A stretch of 64,000 bases of DNA from Streptomyces sp. SID13031 (GCF_010548305.1 NZ_JAAGLV010000003.1:372001-436000); one strand, 5' to 3'. Shown: positions 16,515 to 24,546, numbered from the stretch's first letter. Notes: generated by a model not told the origin, from the letters alone. Numbers and translations are program-made.

Positions 16515-18377
16515 ATGCCCCTCCGTAATGATCTGCGCAACGTGGCCATCGTGGCCCACGTCGACCACGGGAAGACCACCCTGGTCGACGCGATGCTGTG
16601 GCAGTCCGGTGCCTTCGGAGCCCACCAGCACGTCGACGAACGAGCGATGGACTCGGGTGACCTGGAGCGTGAGAAGGGCATCACGATCCTCGCCAAGAAC
16701 ACCGCCGTCCGGCACAAGATGGCCAACGGCGAGCAGATGACGCTGAACATCATCGACACCCCCGGCCACGCCGACTTCGGTGGTGAGGTCGAGCGCGGCC
16801 TGTCGATGGTCGACGCGATCGTCTTGCTGGTCGACGCTTCCGAGGGCCCGCTGCCGCAGACCCGGTTCGTACTGCGGAAGGCACTGGCGCGCAACATGCC
16901 GGTGATCCTCGTGGTGAACAAGGTCGACCGTCCCGACGCCCGGATCTCCGAGGTCGTCGACGAGACGTACGAGCTCTTCCTGGACCTGCTCGACCACGAC
17001 GCCGACCAGTCCGCGCTGGACTTCCCGGTCGTCTACGCCTCGGCCCGCGCCGGTCGCGCCTCGCTGACCCAGCCGGCCGACGGCGGGATGCCCGACTCCG
17101 AGGACCTCGAGCCGCTGTTCGAGACGATCCTGGCGAACGTGCCGGCCCCGGAGTACACCGAGGGCGCGCCGCTGCAGGCGCACGTCACCAACCTCGACGC
17201 CTCGCCGTTCCTCGGCCGCCTCGCCCTGGTCCGGGTGCACGAAGGCACCCTGAAGAAGGGCTCGCAGGTCGCCTGGTGCAAGCACGACGGCACCATCCAG
17301 AAGGTCAAGATCACCGAACTGCTGATCACCGAGGCGCTCGAGCGCGTCCCCGGCGAGTCGGCCGGCCCCGGTGACATCGTCGCGATCGCCGGCATCCCGG
17401 AGATCATGATCGGCGACACCCTGGCCGACGCGGAGAACCCGGTGGCGCTGCCGTTCATCACGGTGGACGAGCCGGCCATCTCGATGACCATCGGAACCAA
17501 CAGCTCGCCGCTGGCCGGCCGGGTCAAGGGCACCAAGGTCACCGCGCGGCTGGTGAAGGACCGGCTCGACCGCGAACTCGTCGGCAACGTGTCGATCAAG
17601 GTGCTGCCGACCGAGCGTCCCGACACCTGGGAGGTGCAGGGCCGTGGTGAGCTGGCGCTGGCCATCCTGGTCGAGCAGATGCGCCGCGAGGGCTACGAGC
17701 TGACCGTCGGCAAGCCGCAGGTGGTCACCCGCGAGATCGACGGCAAGCGGCACGAGCCGGTCGAGCGCCTGACCATCGACTGCCCCGAGGAGTACCTCGG
17801 CACCGTCACCCAGCTGCTCGCGGTCCGCAAGGGCCGGATGGAGCAGATGACCAACCACGGCACCGGCTGGGTCCGGATGGAGTTCCTGGTCCCGGCGCGT
17901 GGCCTGATCGGCTTCCGGACCGAGTTCCTCACCGACACCCGCGGTACCGGGATCGCGCACCACGTGTTCGAGGGCTACGAGCTCTGGTTCGGCGAGCTGC
18001 GTACCCGCCCGTCCGGCTCGCTGGTCTCGGACCGTACCGGCGTCACGACGTCGTACGCGATGGTGAACCTGCAGGAGCGCGGCACGATGTTCTGCGAGCC
18101 CGGCACCGATGTCTACGAGGGCATGGTGGTCGGCGAGAACTCGCGCGCCGACGACATGGACGTGAACATCACCCGTGAGAAGAAGATGACCAACGTCCGG
18201 TCCAACGCGGACGAGTTCGAGAAGCTGGTACCGGCGCGGAAGCTCTCGCTCGAGCAGTCGCTGGAATTCTGCCGCGAGGACGAGTGTGTCGAAGTCACCC
18301 CGGACGCCATCCGGATCCGTAAACTCGCGCTGACTCAGATCGAGCGCGCGAAGCTCGGCCGCAAGAACAAGGCCTGA
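16515..18377 (+). CDS. typA: Ribosome-associated GTPase TypA/BipA
   Basis: 620 residues from ATG 16515 (GGAG 9 bases upstream; TTG 16500 is a weaker alternative). Translational GTPase with G1 AHVDHGKTTLVDAML, switch II DTPGHADFGGEVERGL, and NKVD; then domains II, III and V and the BipA-specific C-terminal domain (VRSNADEFEKLVPARKLSLEQSLEF, RKLALTQIERAKLGRK). It binds the ribosome like EF-G and supports 50S assembly and growth under stress and cold. Confidence 0.96.
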   Translation: MPLRNDLRNVAIVAHVDHGKTTLVDAMLWQSGAFGAHQHVDERAMDSGDLEREKGITILAKNTAVRHKMANGEQMTLNIIDTPGHADFGGEVERGLSMVDAIVLLVDASEGPLPQTRFVLRKALARNMPVILVVNKVDRPDARISEVVDETYELFLDLLDHDADQSALDFPVVYASARAGRASLTQPADGGMPDSEDLEPLFETILANVPAPEYTEGAPLQAHVTNLDASPFLGRLALVRVHEGTLKKGSQVAWCKHDGTIQKVKITELLITEALERVPGESAGPGDIVAIAGIPEIMIGDTLADAENPVALPFITVDEPAISMTIGTNSSPLAGRVKGTKVTARLVKDRLDRELVGNVSIKVLPTERPDTWEVQGRGELALAILVEQMRREGYELTVGKPQVVTREIDGKRHEPVERLTIDCPEEYLGTVTQLLAVRKGRMEQMTNHGTGWVRMEFLVPARGLIGFRTEFLTDTRGTGIAHHVFEGYELWFGELRTRPSGSLVSDRTGVTTSYAMVNLQERGTMFCEPGTDVYEGMVVGENSRADDMDVNITREKKMTNVRSNADEFEKLVPARKLSLEQSLEFCREDECVEVTPDAIRIRKLALTQIERAKLGRKNKA

Positions 18378-18397
18378 GCAACAAGCTTGACCACGTA

Positions 18398-18465
18398 GCC
18401 CGTTCACCTGGTTAGGCGATCCGGCGGGGAGAAATTTCCGGATCATTACCAACCAGGTGGCGGGC
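18398..18465. repeat. Nested inverted repeat (terminator or structured RNA) after typA
   Basis: Three concentric arms: GCCCG/CGGGC, CACCTGGTT/AACCAGGTG and GATCCGG/CCGGATC, around a 13-base loop. It begins 20 bases after the typA stop and ends 50 bases before the next start. There is no T-run, so termination is possible but not certain. Confidence 0.6.
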
Positions 18466-18515
18466 TGCGGCGTCTGACATATCGGAAGCAAATACGTTGG
18501 GGGAAGGAAAGAGAC

Positions 18516-19094
18516 ATGAGCATTCTGCGTAAGCTCGGCGCCACCACCACGGCGGTCGCGGTGCTGGGAGCTGGGGTCCTCACCGCTGCGACGACGGCGC
18601 AGGCGGCCGCTCCGGCGGCCAAGACCGTGGCGGCACCGAAGGTTGCGCCCAAGACCGTCGTCACCACCGCCAAGGCCAAGCCGAAGGCGAAGAAGACGGT
18701 CATCGTCCCGGGTCGCCGGCATGTCGCCCTGCAGTGCATGTCGGGTCGCTACCTGTGCATCAACAAGAAGACCCGCAAGGTGATGTTCTTCGTCAACGGC
18801 AAGCTGATCGCCGAGGGCGATGCCCGCTTCGGCGCGGCCCGCACGCCCACCAAGAACGGCACCTTCAAGGTCTACCGCAAGTCGAAGAACCACGTCTCGT
18901 CGATCTACCACTCGCCGATGCCGTACGCGATGTTCTTCGTCGGCGGCCAGGCCGTGCACTACTCGTCGGACTTCAAGGCCCGCGGTTACAACGGCGCCTC
19001 GCACGGTTGCGTGAACATGCGCGACAAGAAGAAGATCGCCCTCATCTTCAGCAAGGTGAAGATCGGCGACAAGGTTCTGGTCTACAGCGCCTGA
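18516..19094 (+). CDS. Secreted L,D-transpeptidase (YkuD domain)
   Basis: 192 residues; ATG 18516 after GGAAGGAAAGAG. Signal peptide 1-31 (AQAA cleavage), Ala/Lys/Pro-rich linker to about 65, then a YkuD domain. The active site is HYSSDF...GASHGCVN with His148 and nucleophile Cys165, fitting the H-x(14-17)-[ST]HGxxN pattern. Such enzymes form 3-3 crosslinks in peptidoglycan or attach proteins. Followed by a strong terminator; a paralogue with a peptidoglycan-binding domain is the next gene. Confidence 0.92.
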   Translation: MSILRKLGATTTAVAVLGAGVLTAATTAQAAAPAAKTVAAPKVAPKTVVTTAKAKPKAKKTVIVPGRRHVALQCMSGRYLCINKKTRKVMFFVNGKLIAEGDARFGAARTPTKNGTFKVYRKSKNHVSSIYHSPMPYAMFFVGGQAVHYSSDFKARGYNGASHGCVNMRDKKKIALIFSKVKIGDKVLVYSA

Positions 19095-19108
19095 CCCACA
19101 CTCTTCAC

Positions 19109-19144
19109 AGCGGCGGCTCACCCTCTCGGGGGTGGGCCGCCGCT
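19109..19144 (+). terminator. Hairpin terminator
   Basis: Stem AGCGGCGGC/GCCGCCGCT continued by CACCC/GGGTG, directly after the first L,D-transpeptidase gene. Confidence 0.75.
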
Positions 19145-19155
19145 TCGCGTCGGGG

Positions 19156-19187
19156 CAGGTCACGAGTTACTCACAAGAGGTGACCTG
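19156..19187. promoter_or_regulatory. Inverted repeat upstream of the second L,D-transpeptidase
   Basis: Arms CAGGTCAC and GTGACCTG separated by 16 bases, followed at once by a small hairpin GTTGC/GCAAC (19188-19202). It lies about 130 bases before the start codon, in the likely promoter region. The binding protein, if any, is unknown. Confidence 0.35.
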
Positions 19188-19317
19188 GTTGCGGTCTGCA
19201 ACTTAGGCTGGAGCGTTGCCGGGTTTCGCCCCGGTGCCGGCGTCCGCCCGATGCCAACCAACTGATCCGTGTGGGCGTCCCACTAGTACTGGGACGGATC
19301 GACTCGAGGGGTTCGCG

Positions 19318-20178
19318 ATGCGCTGGATTCGTAGTGGATTGACGACACGCAAGGTACTGGCGGCTGTTGCGGCCGCTGCGCTGGCCGGGACTGCTGTCAC
19401 GGCGGTGGTCGTCAACGCTTCAGCAGCCCCGAAGCAGCAGGCCGGGCAGACGCAGCAGCAGGTCAGTACGGCGCAGCAGAAGGCCTCGCAGGACAAGACC
19501 GTGCCGTTCGAGGTCAAGGGCGAGTTGCCGATCTACCCGAAGGCCCTGTGGAGCAACGGTTCCAGCGGTGTCGCGGTGCTGAAGGTCGAGGCGCGGCTCG
19601 TGCAGCTCAAGCTGCTCGACAAGCAGTGGATGGACAACTCCTTCGGCACGATGACCCGGACCGCGGTGAAGAAGTTCCAGACCGCCAAGGGAATCCCCCC
19701 GATCGGGTACGTCGACCAGAACACCTGGACCAAGCTGACCGCGGCGACCCACGAGCCGACCCAGGCCGAGCTCTACCCGCCGGCGCCCGTGGTGAACGGC
19801 AAGAAGCTCGACCAGCGGTGCGCGACCGGCGTCGCGCTGTGCATCGACAAGACCACCCGCAAACTGCGCTACGTGGTGGACGGCGTCGTGAAGATGCAGC
19901 TGGACGTCCGGTTCGGCGCCCAGAAGACGGCGACCCGCGAGGGTGGCTTCACGGTCGGCTGGAAGAGCCGCGACCACGTCTCCAAGCTGTACGACTCGAA
20001 GATGCCGTTCGCGATGTTCTTCAGCGGCGGCCAGGCGGTGCACTACTCGTCGGACTTCGCGGCCCGCGGCTACAACGGCGCCTCGCACGGCTGCGTCAAC
20101 GTCCGCGACCTGGCCAAGATCAAGGTGCTGTTCGACCAGGTGAAGGTCGGCGACAAGGTGATCGTCTACCGGTCGTAG
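19318..20178 (+). CDS. L,D-transpeptidase with peptidoglycan-binding domain
   Basis: 286 residues from ATG 19318 (GAGGGG upstream). Signal/anchor segment about 12-37, Gln-rich linker, PG_binding_1 domain about 83-140 (LKVEARLVQLKLLDKQWMDN, TRTAVKKFQTAKGIPPIG), YkuD domain about 160-286 with His242 and Cys259 in GASHGCVN. The catalytic blocks are nearly identical to the upstream gene, indicating tandem duplication with gain or loss of the binding domain. Acts outside the membrane on peptidoglycan. Confidence 0.92.
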   Translation: MRWIRSGLTTRKVLAAVAAAALAGTAVTAVVVNASAAPKQQAGQTQQQVSTAQQKASQDKTVPFEVKGELPIYPKALWSNGSSGVAVLKVEARLVQLKLLDKQWMDNSFGTMTRTAVKKFQTAKGIPPIGYVDQNTWTKLTAATHEPTQAELYPPAPVVNGKKLDQRCATGVALCIDKTTRKLRYVVDGVVKMQLDVRFGAQKTATREGGFTVGWKSRDHVSKLYDSKMPFAMFFSGGQAVHYSSDFAARGYNGASHGCVNVRDLAKIKVLFDQVKVGDKVIVYRS

Positions 20179-20189
20179 TACTAGCTGGT

Positions 20190-20543
20190 TCAGAGCGGGC
20201 GCGGGCCCCGGCGGCGGCGGATACCCCAGCCGCCGCGGCCCCGGCCGGAAGCCGCCCGGAGTGCGGGACGGGCGTCCACCAGGTAGACACCGGCGGCGAC
20301 GATGCCGATCAGGCCGAAGAAGCTCAGCCAGCCGCCCTGGAAGATCTGCGACAGCGTGAAGGCCGACAAGATCAGCACCCAGCCGGGCTTGGTCAGCTTG
20401 TCGGCGGCGACGAACACCGCGCGCGGGCGGAAGGCCGCATCGACCAGCGCGACCAGCTTCAGACCGAGCACTACCCACCAGATCACGCTGATGGGATCAG
20501 CGAACCCGGGAAACAGGTTCTGGAACGTGGCGAGTGCGAGCAT
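20190..20543 (-). CDS. DUF2516 family membrane protein
   Basis: 117 residues with three hydrophobic segments (about 14-36, 50-68, 70-90) and a very basic Arg/Gly tail. The pattern matches DUF2516, a small actinobacterial membrane family of unknown role; it stands downstream of an HbhA-like and an XRE gene as in mycobacteria (Rv0474-Rv0476). Confidence 0.82.
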   Translation of the reverse strand: MLALATFQNLFPGFADPISVIWWVVLGLKLVALVDAAFRPRAVFVAADKLTKPGWVLILSAFTLSQIFQGGWLSFFGLIGIVAAGVYLVDARPALRAASGRGRGGWGIRRRRGPRPL

Positions 20544-20633
20544 GCAACGAGCCTAACGTAGGCACGGGTGGCCCACGATCCGTCGTGCCTCGGATCGGGA
20601 CCACCCGTACTACGCAGAGCCGGCAGGCTACTC

Positions 20634-21167
20634 TCAGTCGCCGATCTTCTCGGCGGCCGTGGTGGCCGCCTTGGTGGCGCTCTTCGCGGTCTTGCGGGCG
20701 CTGGTCGCGGTCGCCTTGACGTTGCTCGTCGCGGTGTCGGCGGTCTTCTTCGCGGTGGTGCGGGTGGCCTTGGCCTTGCTCACCGTGGTCTTGGCCTGGG
20801 CGACCAGGTCCTCGGTAGCCTTCTGGCTGCGGATCCGGGTGACCAGGTCCTTGCCACGGCCGGCCAGGTCCTCGTAGGTCTCCTCGGCCTGGCCGAGCAC
20901 GGTGGTCAGCCCGGCCTGCGCGACCGACGGCAGCTCACGCAGCGTGGCCGGAACCGTCTTGGCGTTGGCGACGAGCGTCTCGAGGCGCTCGCTCAGCTCG
21001 GCCTGACGCTTGGTCAGCTCGGTCTGCAGGGACGACTGCAGGGTCTTCTGGTCCAGCTTCGCGAACCGGGTGGTGACGTCGTCGCTGACCGCGCGGAACT
21101 TCTCCACGGCCAGGTCGCCGGCGCCGGCGATCGCGTACAGGGGCGTGACGGGGGTACGGGTTGCCAT
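20634..21167 (-). CDS. HbhA-like (heparin-binding hemagglutinin) protein
   Basis: 177 residues. MATRTPVTPLYAIAGAGDLAVEKFR at the start, a long coiled-coil middle (about 25-115) and a Lys/Ala/Thr-rich C-terminus with repeated TKAA/KKTA-like units. This is the architecture of mycobacterial HbhA, an envelope protein whose Lys-rich tail binds glycosaminoglycans; in free-living species it is linked to lipid bodies or septal functions. No signal peptide, as in HbhA. Confidence 0.82.
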   Translation of the reverse strand: MATRTPVTPLYAIAGAGDLAVEKFRAVSDDVTTRFAKLDQKTLQSSLQTELTKRQAELSERLETLVANAKTVPATLRELPSVAQAGLTTVLGQAEETYEDLAGRGKDLVTRIRSQKATEDLVAQAKTTVSKAKATRTTAKKTADTATSNVKATATSARKTAKSATKAATTAAEKIGD

Positions 21168-21204
21168 CAGGCATCTCCTCGTGAGGTTTTTTCTTCAGCG
21201 GGGT

Positions 21205-21675
21205 CTAGACGGTGGTGCGTTTTGTTGCAGGGGTCTTTTTGGCCGCCGCGGGCTTCTTCGCCGGCGCGGGTGCCGTTGTGGGCTCTTCAGAGCCTTCGGT
21301 CGTGTTCTCACGGACGAACGAGGCGTACACATCGAGCAGTACGCGCTTCTGCCGCTCGTTCAGCGCAGGGTCGAGCAGTACCGCGTCGACCACGCCCGGC
21401 GTACGCCGCGTGCCGTCCGGGCTCTCGTCCGGATCGAGGATGCCGGCCCGTACGTACAGGGTCTCCGCGGAGATCCGCAACGCCTTCGCGAGCTGCTGCA
21501 GCACATCGGCCGACGGTTTGCGCAGGCCACGCTCGATCTGGCTCAAGTACGGGTTCGACACACCGGCCAGGTCGGACAACTGCCGCAGCGACAGCTGCGC
21601 GTGCCGGCGCTGCTCGGCGAGATACTCCCCCACCGAACCGACAGCACCCGCTGCACGATCACCCAATCTGGCCAT
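21205..21675 (-). CDS. XRE-family regulator (Rv0474-like)
   Basis: 156 residues. HTH at about 17-72 (AQLSLRQLSDLAGVSNPYLSQIERGLRKPSADVLQQLAKALRIS), a short helical domain, and a disordered Pro/Ala/Lys tail. Same direction and order as hbhA and DUF2516, 37 bases before hbhA. An 18-bp perfect palindrome at 21696-21713 is upstream of the start and probably its operator. Confidence 0.88.
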   Translation of the reverse strand: MARLGDRAAGAVGSVGEYLAEQRRHAQLSLRQLSDLAGVSNPYLSQIERGLRKPSADVLQQLAKALRISAETLYVRAGILDPDESPDGTRRTPGVVDAVLLDPALNERQKRVLLDVYASFVRENTTEGSEEPTTAPAPAKKPAAAKKTPATKRTTV

Positions 21676-21695
21676 GCGCCTAGTCTGCTAGCACG

Positions 21696-21713
21696 TGCTT
21701 GCAATTGCAAGCA
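21696..21713. promoter_or_regulatory. Perfect 18-bp palindrome, probable XRE operator
   Basis: TGCTTGCAATTGCAAGCA, 20 bases upstream of the XRE start. A second, outer pair AGTCTGC / GCAGACT brackets it asymmetrically at 21682-21688 and 21711-21717. Confidence 0.7.
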
Positions 21714-21769
21714 GACTGAACGTGAGGCCGCTCACAGAGCGCAACAGCTCAGGACGGCAGGACCGACAA

Positions 21770-21845
21770 AAGGAGCCAGGAACAAGCAAAGACAAAACCA
21801 ATTGAAAGTTAATACATAAAAGAAGGAGGAGAATTAATATATTGT
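21770..21845. other. AT-rich intergenic island
   Basis: About 75 bases dominated by A and T (for example AATTGAAAGTTAATACATAAAAG), in a window that is otherwise strongly GC-rich. It lies between the XRE gene and the end of the graspetide methyltransferase gene. No ORF or clear hairpin; it may mark the edge of a transferred segment. Confidence 0.6.
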
Positions 21846-21868
21846 TCGGGCTGGCCAGGCACGAAGGA

Positions 21869-22993
21869 TCAGTTTGTCTGACGAACTGTCGGCACCAACT
21901 GTTGCTGGAACAGGCTGAAGGACACAGAGAGTTGATGCGGTGCCGGATGGCCGGCCTCAACCCAAGCGAGGTAAGCGCCTTCAAGCTGACGCCACAGATC
22001 GGTCGGGCCACCGATACATACCGTCTGGTCGGGCTGAAGATGTGCCCAGGAGCCGTCCGCACGGTGTGCGAGGTAAAGTCCCCGCCCTTCAGTGGACTGC
22101 ATCCCGAACGCGGCGACATCGGGTAGCTGGAGTCCGACAGCGAAGCGTGCCTCGTTGGATTCGAGATCCTCGGCTCGAATGGCCGTGGTGAGAAGCTGGT
22201 CCTTTCGCGGCAGAGCAACTGCCCTCAACTCTCTGAAGAGTGGGTCTGCCTGCGAGCGCATCGGCATGAACGAGGCAGCATCAGGCAGAATGCAACCGCT
22301 GACCCGACGCTCGTCATCGACGGTTAGCAGCGCGAGTCCGTAACCGTGCAGGCTGGTTTCGACAGTGACGAGGATCTTGCCGCCAGCCTTGGTCTGTTCG
22401 AGCCACGCCGTCGGGATACGCCGTACGGCGCACGTCGCGATGATTCGGTCGTACGGCGCCCTGCCGGGATGTCCGGCAGCCCCGTCGGCGGTGACGACCG
22501 TGGGGTGGAGATCCAATTCGGCGAGCCGCTCGCGTGCCGGGCCGGTCAAAGCGCCGTCGACGTCGACCGTGGTGACGTTGCAGTCACCGAGATAGGCGCT
22601 GAGCAGGGCCGCGTTGTAGCCGGTTCCGGTACCGATCTCCAGCACGGTGTCCCGAGGGTGGAGATCGAGCAACTCGAGCATGGTGACCATGAGACTCGGC
22701 GCCGTTGAGGAGGAGGTCGGGATACCACTGGTGTCACCCGGCTTGCCGTTGAACTGCGTCGCCAGCGGCTGATCCGAATAGACAACCTCCAGCCAGTCAG
22801 CGTCTTGCGAGGTCGTCCGGCGTAGCTCACCCGTCATGGGATCCGGATGGAAGAACCGTGGAACGAAGATGTGCCGCGGCGTCGCCGCGAACGCCGCTCG
22901 CCACCTGGTCGACCGCAGCACTCCGGCGACCACGAGCTTGTCCACCAGCGTATTCAGGTACCGCCCGAACCGGCTGTCGTCGTCGAGGGTCAT
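21869..22993 (-). CDS. PIMT-like O-methyltransferase of an ATP-grasp RiPP system
   Basis: 374 residues; the ATG overlaps the maturase stop by 4 bases. The N-terminal part resembles protein-L-isoaspartate methyltransferase: ATPRHIFVPRFF, a Ser/Thr-rich STAPSLMVTMLELL segment, then SAM motif I VLEIGTGTGYNAALLSAYL at about 117-135. The C-terminal ~150 residues are specific to methyltransferases encoded with actinobacterial ATP-grasp maturases. In studied relatives (fuscimiditide type) the enzyme methylates an Asp of the crosslinked peptide, leading to an aspartimide. Same role is inferred here. Confidence 0.9.
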   Translation of the reverse strand: MTLDDDSRFGRYLNTLVDKLVVAGVLRSTRWRAAFAATPRHIFVPRFFHPDPMTGELRRTTSQDADWLEVVYSDQPLATQFNGKPGDTSGIPTSSSTAPSLMVTMLELLDLHPRDTVLEIGTGTGYNAALLSAYLGDCNVTTVDVDGALTGPARERLAELDLHPTVVTADGAAGHPGRAPYDRIIATCAVRRIPTAWLEQTKAGGKILVTVETSLHGYGLALLTVDDERRVSGCILPDAASFMPMRSQADPLFRELRAVALPRKDQLLTTAIRAEDLESNEARFAVGLQLPDVAAFGMQSTEGRGLYLAHRADGSWAHLQPDQTVCIGGPTDLWRQLEGAYLAWVEAGHPAPHQLSVSFSLFQQQLVPTVRQTN

Positions 22994-23952
22994 CTGATTC
23001 CTTCAATGAGCTGCTCGGCGATCGCCGCGCTGATCGGCAGATCGGTACGGTCCTGGATCCAGCCCCACTGACCGGCCGGGTTGCATTCGAACATCACCCA
23101 CTCGCCGTCCGGTGTGACAGCGAAGTCGAATGCGCCAAAGGTCAGCCCGAACCGCCGCATCCACGCCGCGACGGAACGACGCACCTGGTCCGGCACGGTC
23201 GTGACGTCATAGGTGAGTGCGTCATAGTCGGTCCGCCAGTCGATCCCTGCCGCGACGCTGCCGGCGTGGATGACAGCGGGGAAGAACTTGTCGCCGACCA
23301 CGATGAGCCTGACCTCGTGACGTTTCGGGATCCACTCCTGCAGATAGTGAGCCGTCAAGGTGATCGATTCATCGAGATCGTCCGCCTGGATCAGATGTGT
23401 GGGAACAGCAGTGCGATGGCCCTCGGCATGCTGGAGCTGGGCACCCGCCAGCGGCTTGCAGATCACCTGCTCGAACCCGGACGCGAAGGCATTCGCAGCA
23501 TCGAGGTCGTTGGTGATCAGGCTTTGCGGGACACGCAATCCACAAGCCGACGCCGCAGGCAACTGAACTGCCTTGCGGGAGGCCAGGTGGTTGTTCTCCG
23601 GCGGATTCATCCACACCGCACCGACCGCCTGCAGGATCCCGACCAGTCCAGCGACGGCTTCCTGCCTGGCCCAAGCGCCATACGGCGCGCCGACAGTGTC
23701 AGCAACCACGGGCGGGCAGGGGTCGCGCCACAACACCGCGCCAACATGTTCCAGGCGTGCAGACCGGCGGCCGTCCGACAGCACGCCTTGCCAGGATCCA
23801 TCATGCCGGGCGACAAGCCGAATCCTTTGCGGGAACGCCGCGAGGTCGAAGCGCATCACCGCAACGTCCCGCTGAGCGAACTCCTCGACCAGCAGGTCGG
23901 CCGCCGGATCGAGATCCTGAGCGACGACCAGAACACGAGGCTCCTGAGCCAT
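22990..23952 (-). CDS. ATP-grasp graspetide maturase (SAV_5884-type)
   Basis: 320 residues. N-terminal pre-ATP-grasp region with WRDPCPP, then ATP-grasp core: VICKPLAGAQ (nucleotide Lys), YLQEWIPKRHEVRLIVVGDKFF, and the metal site GAFDFAVTPDGEWVMFECNPAGQWGWI (Asp, Glu, Asn), the NPAGQW box being typical of MdnC-like macrocyclases. It should use ATP to join Asp/Glu side chains to Ser/Thr (ester) or Lys (amide) of the precursor at 23955-24173, whose stop is 2 bases upstream; no own ribosome site is visible, implying coupled translation. Confidence 0.93.
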   Translation of the reverse strand: MAQEPRVLVVAQDLDPAADLLVEEFAQRDVAVMRFDLAAFPQRIRLVARHDGSWQGVLSDGRRSARLEHVGAVLWRDPCPPVVADTVGAPYGAWARQEAVAGLVGILQAVGAVWMNPPENNHLASRKAVQLPAASACGLRVPQSLITNDLDAANAFASGFEQVICKPLAGAQLQHAEGHRTAVPTHLIQADDLDESITLTAHYLQEWIPKRHEVRLIVVGDKFFPAVIHAGSVAAGIDWRTDYDALTYDVTTVPDQVRRSVAAWMRRFGLTFGAFDFAVTPDGEWVMFECNPAGQWGWIQDRTDLPISAAIAEQLIEGIR

Positions 23953-23954
23953 TC

Positions 23955-24173
23955 TCAGCCGACCAGCAGGTAGGGATCGGCGGTGTCGTCAGGCTTGCTG
24001 TCCCAGTTCGTCCCCGTGCAACTCTGCGGCAGCCGTTGCTCGCACAGCAGCGTCCCATCGGTCATCACGTTGACCTGCCGCTCCACGTCATACCGGAATG
24101 ACCCACCCTCCAACGTGACCTGATAAGGCCTGAACTGCACTCGTGCACCGAACGGAACCTGCGTAGTAGTCAT
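23955..24173 (-). CDS. Graspetide precursor peptide (ATP-grasp target RiPP)
   Basis: 72 residues from ATG 24173, with AAGGAGAG 6 bases upstream. The leader carries the conserved start VPFGARVQFRPY and the FRYDVERQVNVMTDG block recognised in such precursors. The core, about residues 49-72, is rich in acceptor and donor residues: Ser51, Thr53, Thr55, Ser59, Lys60, Thr64 and Asp58, Asp62, Asp63, Asp66, with one Cys52 and Trp57, ending PYLLVG. Its start overlaps the stop of the upstream resolvase-like gene (ATGA). Product topology cannot be read from sequence. Confidence 0.88.
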   Translation of the reverse strand: MTTTQVPFGARVQFRPYQVTLEGGSFRYDVERQVNVMTDGTLLCEQRLPQSCTGTNWDSKPDDTADPYLLVG

Positions 24174-24520
24174 CTGCACTCTCCTTGCTTGTGAACGGAC
24201 CTGCGACCAGACGTCGGACCGACCGCGTGCACAATCGCCCCACCGCACTCCCGAATAGTTGCCACACGGGCTTCAGGAGCAGGACCGAGATGCTCGAAGC
24301 TCGGTACTACGACGCCGACCGGGTCATGCCTGGTGATTGCCTCTAGCAATGACTCGAAGGCGCCGTTGCCCTGTAGTTCTCGGTAGGTCACGCCAAGGAG
24401 GTACCCCTCACACTGCGCCCAAGATGCCAACTGACCGGTGAGCGCGGTCTCGAGCCGCCCCGACACTCCATCGACCCGAACGAACCCGAGAACGAGCGGC
24501 CGCACGGGGAACACGCTCAT
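24170..24520 (-). CDS. Resolvase-N-like small protein, catalytic Ser missing
   Basis: 116 residues, ATG 24520 after GGGAG. Pattern of the N-terminal domain of serine recombinases: LVLGFVRVDG, a helical stretch with LASWAQCEGY, LLEAITRHDPVGVVVPSFEHLG and IRECGGAIVHAV. The YxRVS catalytic Ser is replaced (FVRVDG), and no DNA-binding domain follows, so recombination is not expected. Similar short proteins occur near XRE-DUF5753 genes in Streptomyces. It is the first gene of the graspetide operon and its end overlaps the precursor start. Confidence 0.65.
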   Translation of the reverse strand: MSVFPVRPLVLGFVRVDGVSGRLETALTGQLASWAQCEGYLLGVTYRELQGNGAFESLLEAITRHDPVGVVVPSFEHLGPAPEARVATIRECGGAIVHAVGPTSGRRSVHKQGECR

Positions 24521-24546
24521 CTGACAACTCCCATCGATCCATCGAG

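Noticed and set aside
16368..19163. A 931-codon open frame on the minus strand across typA and the first L,D-transpeptidase
   Set aside because: It is a low-complexity Asp/Arg/Leu-rich shadow of the real genes on the plus strand, as is usual in high-GC DNA.
24170..24520. Active serine recombinase and mobile element at the graspetide locus
   Set aside because: The nucleophile Ser and DNA-binding domain are missing, and no inverted terminal repeats flank the locus.
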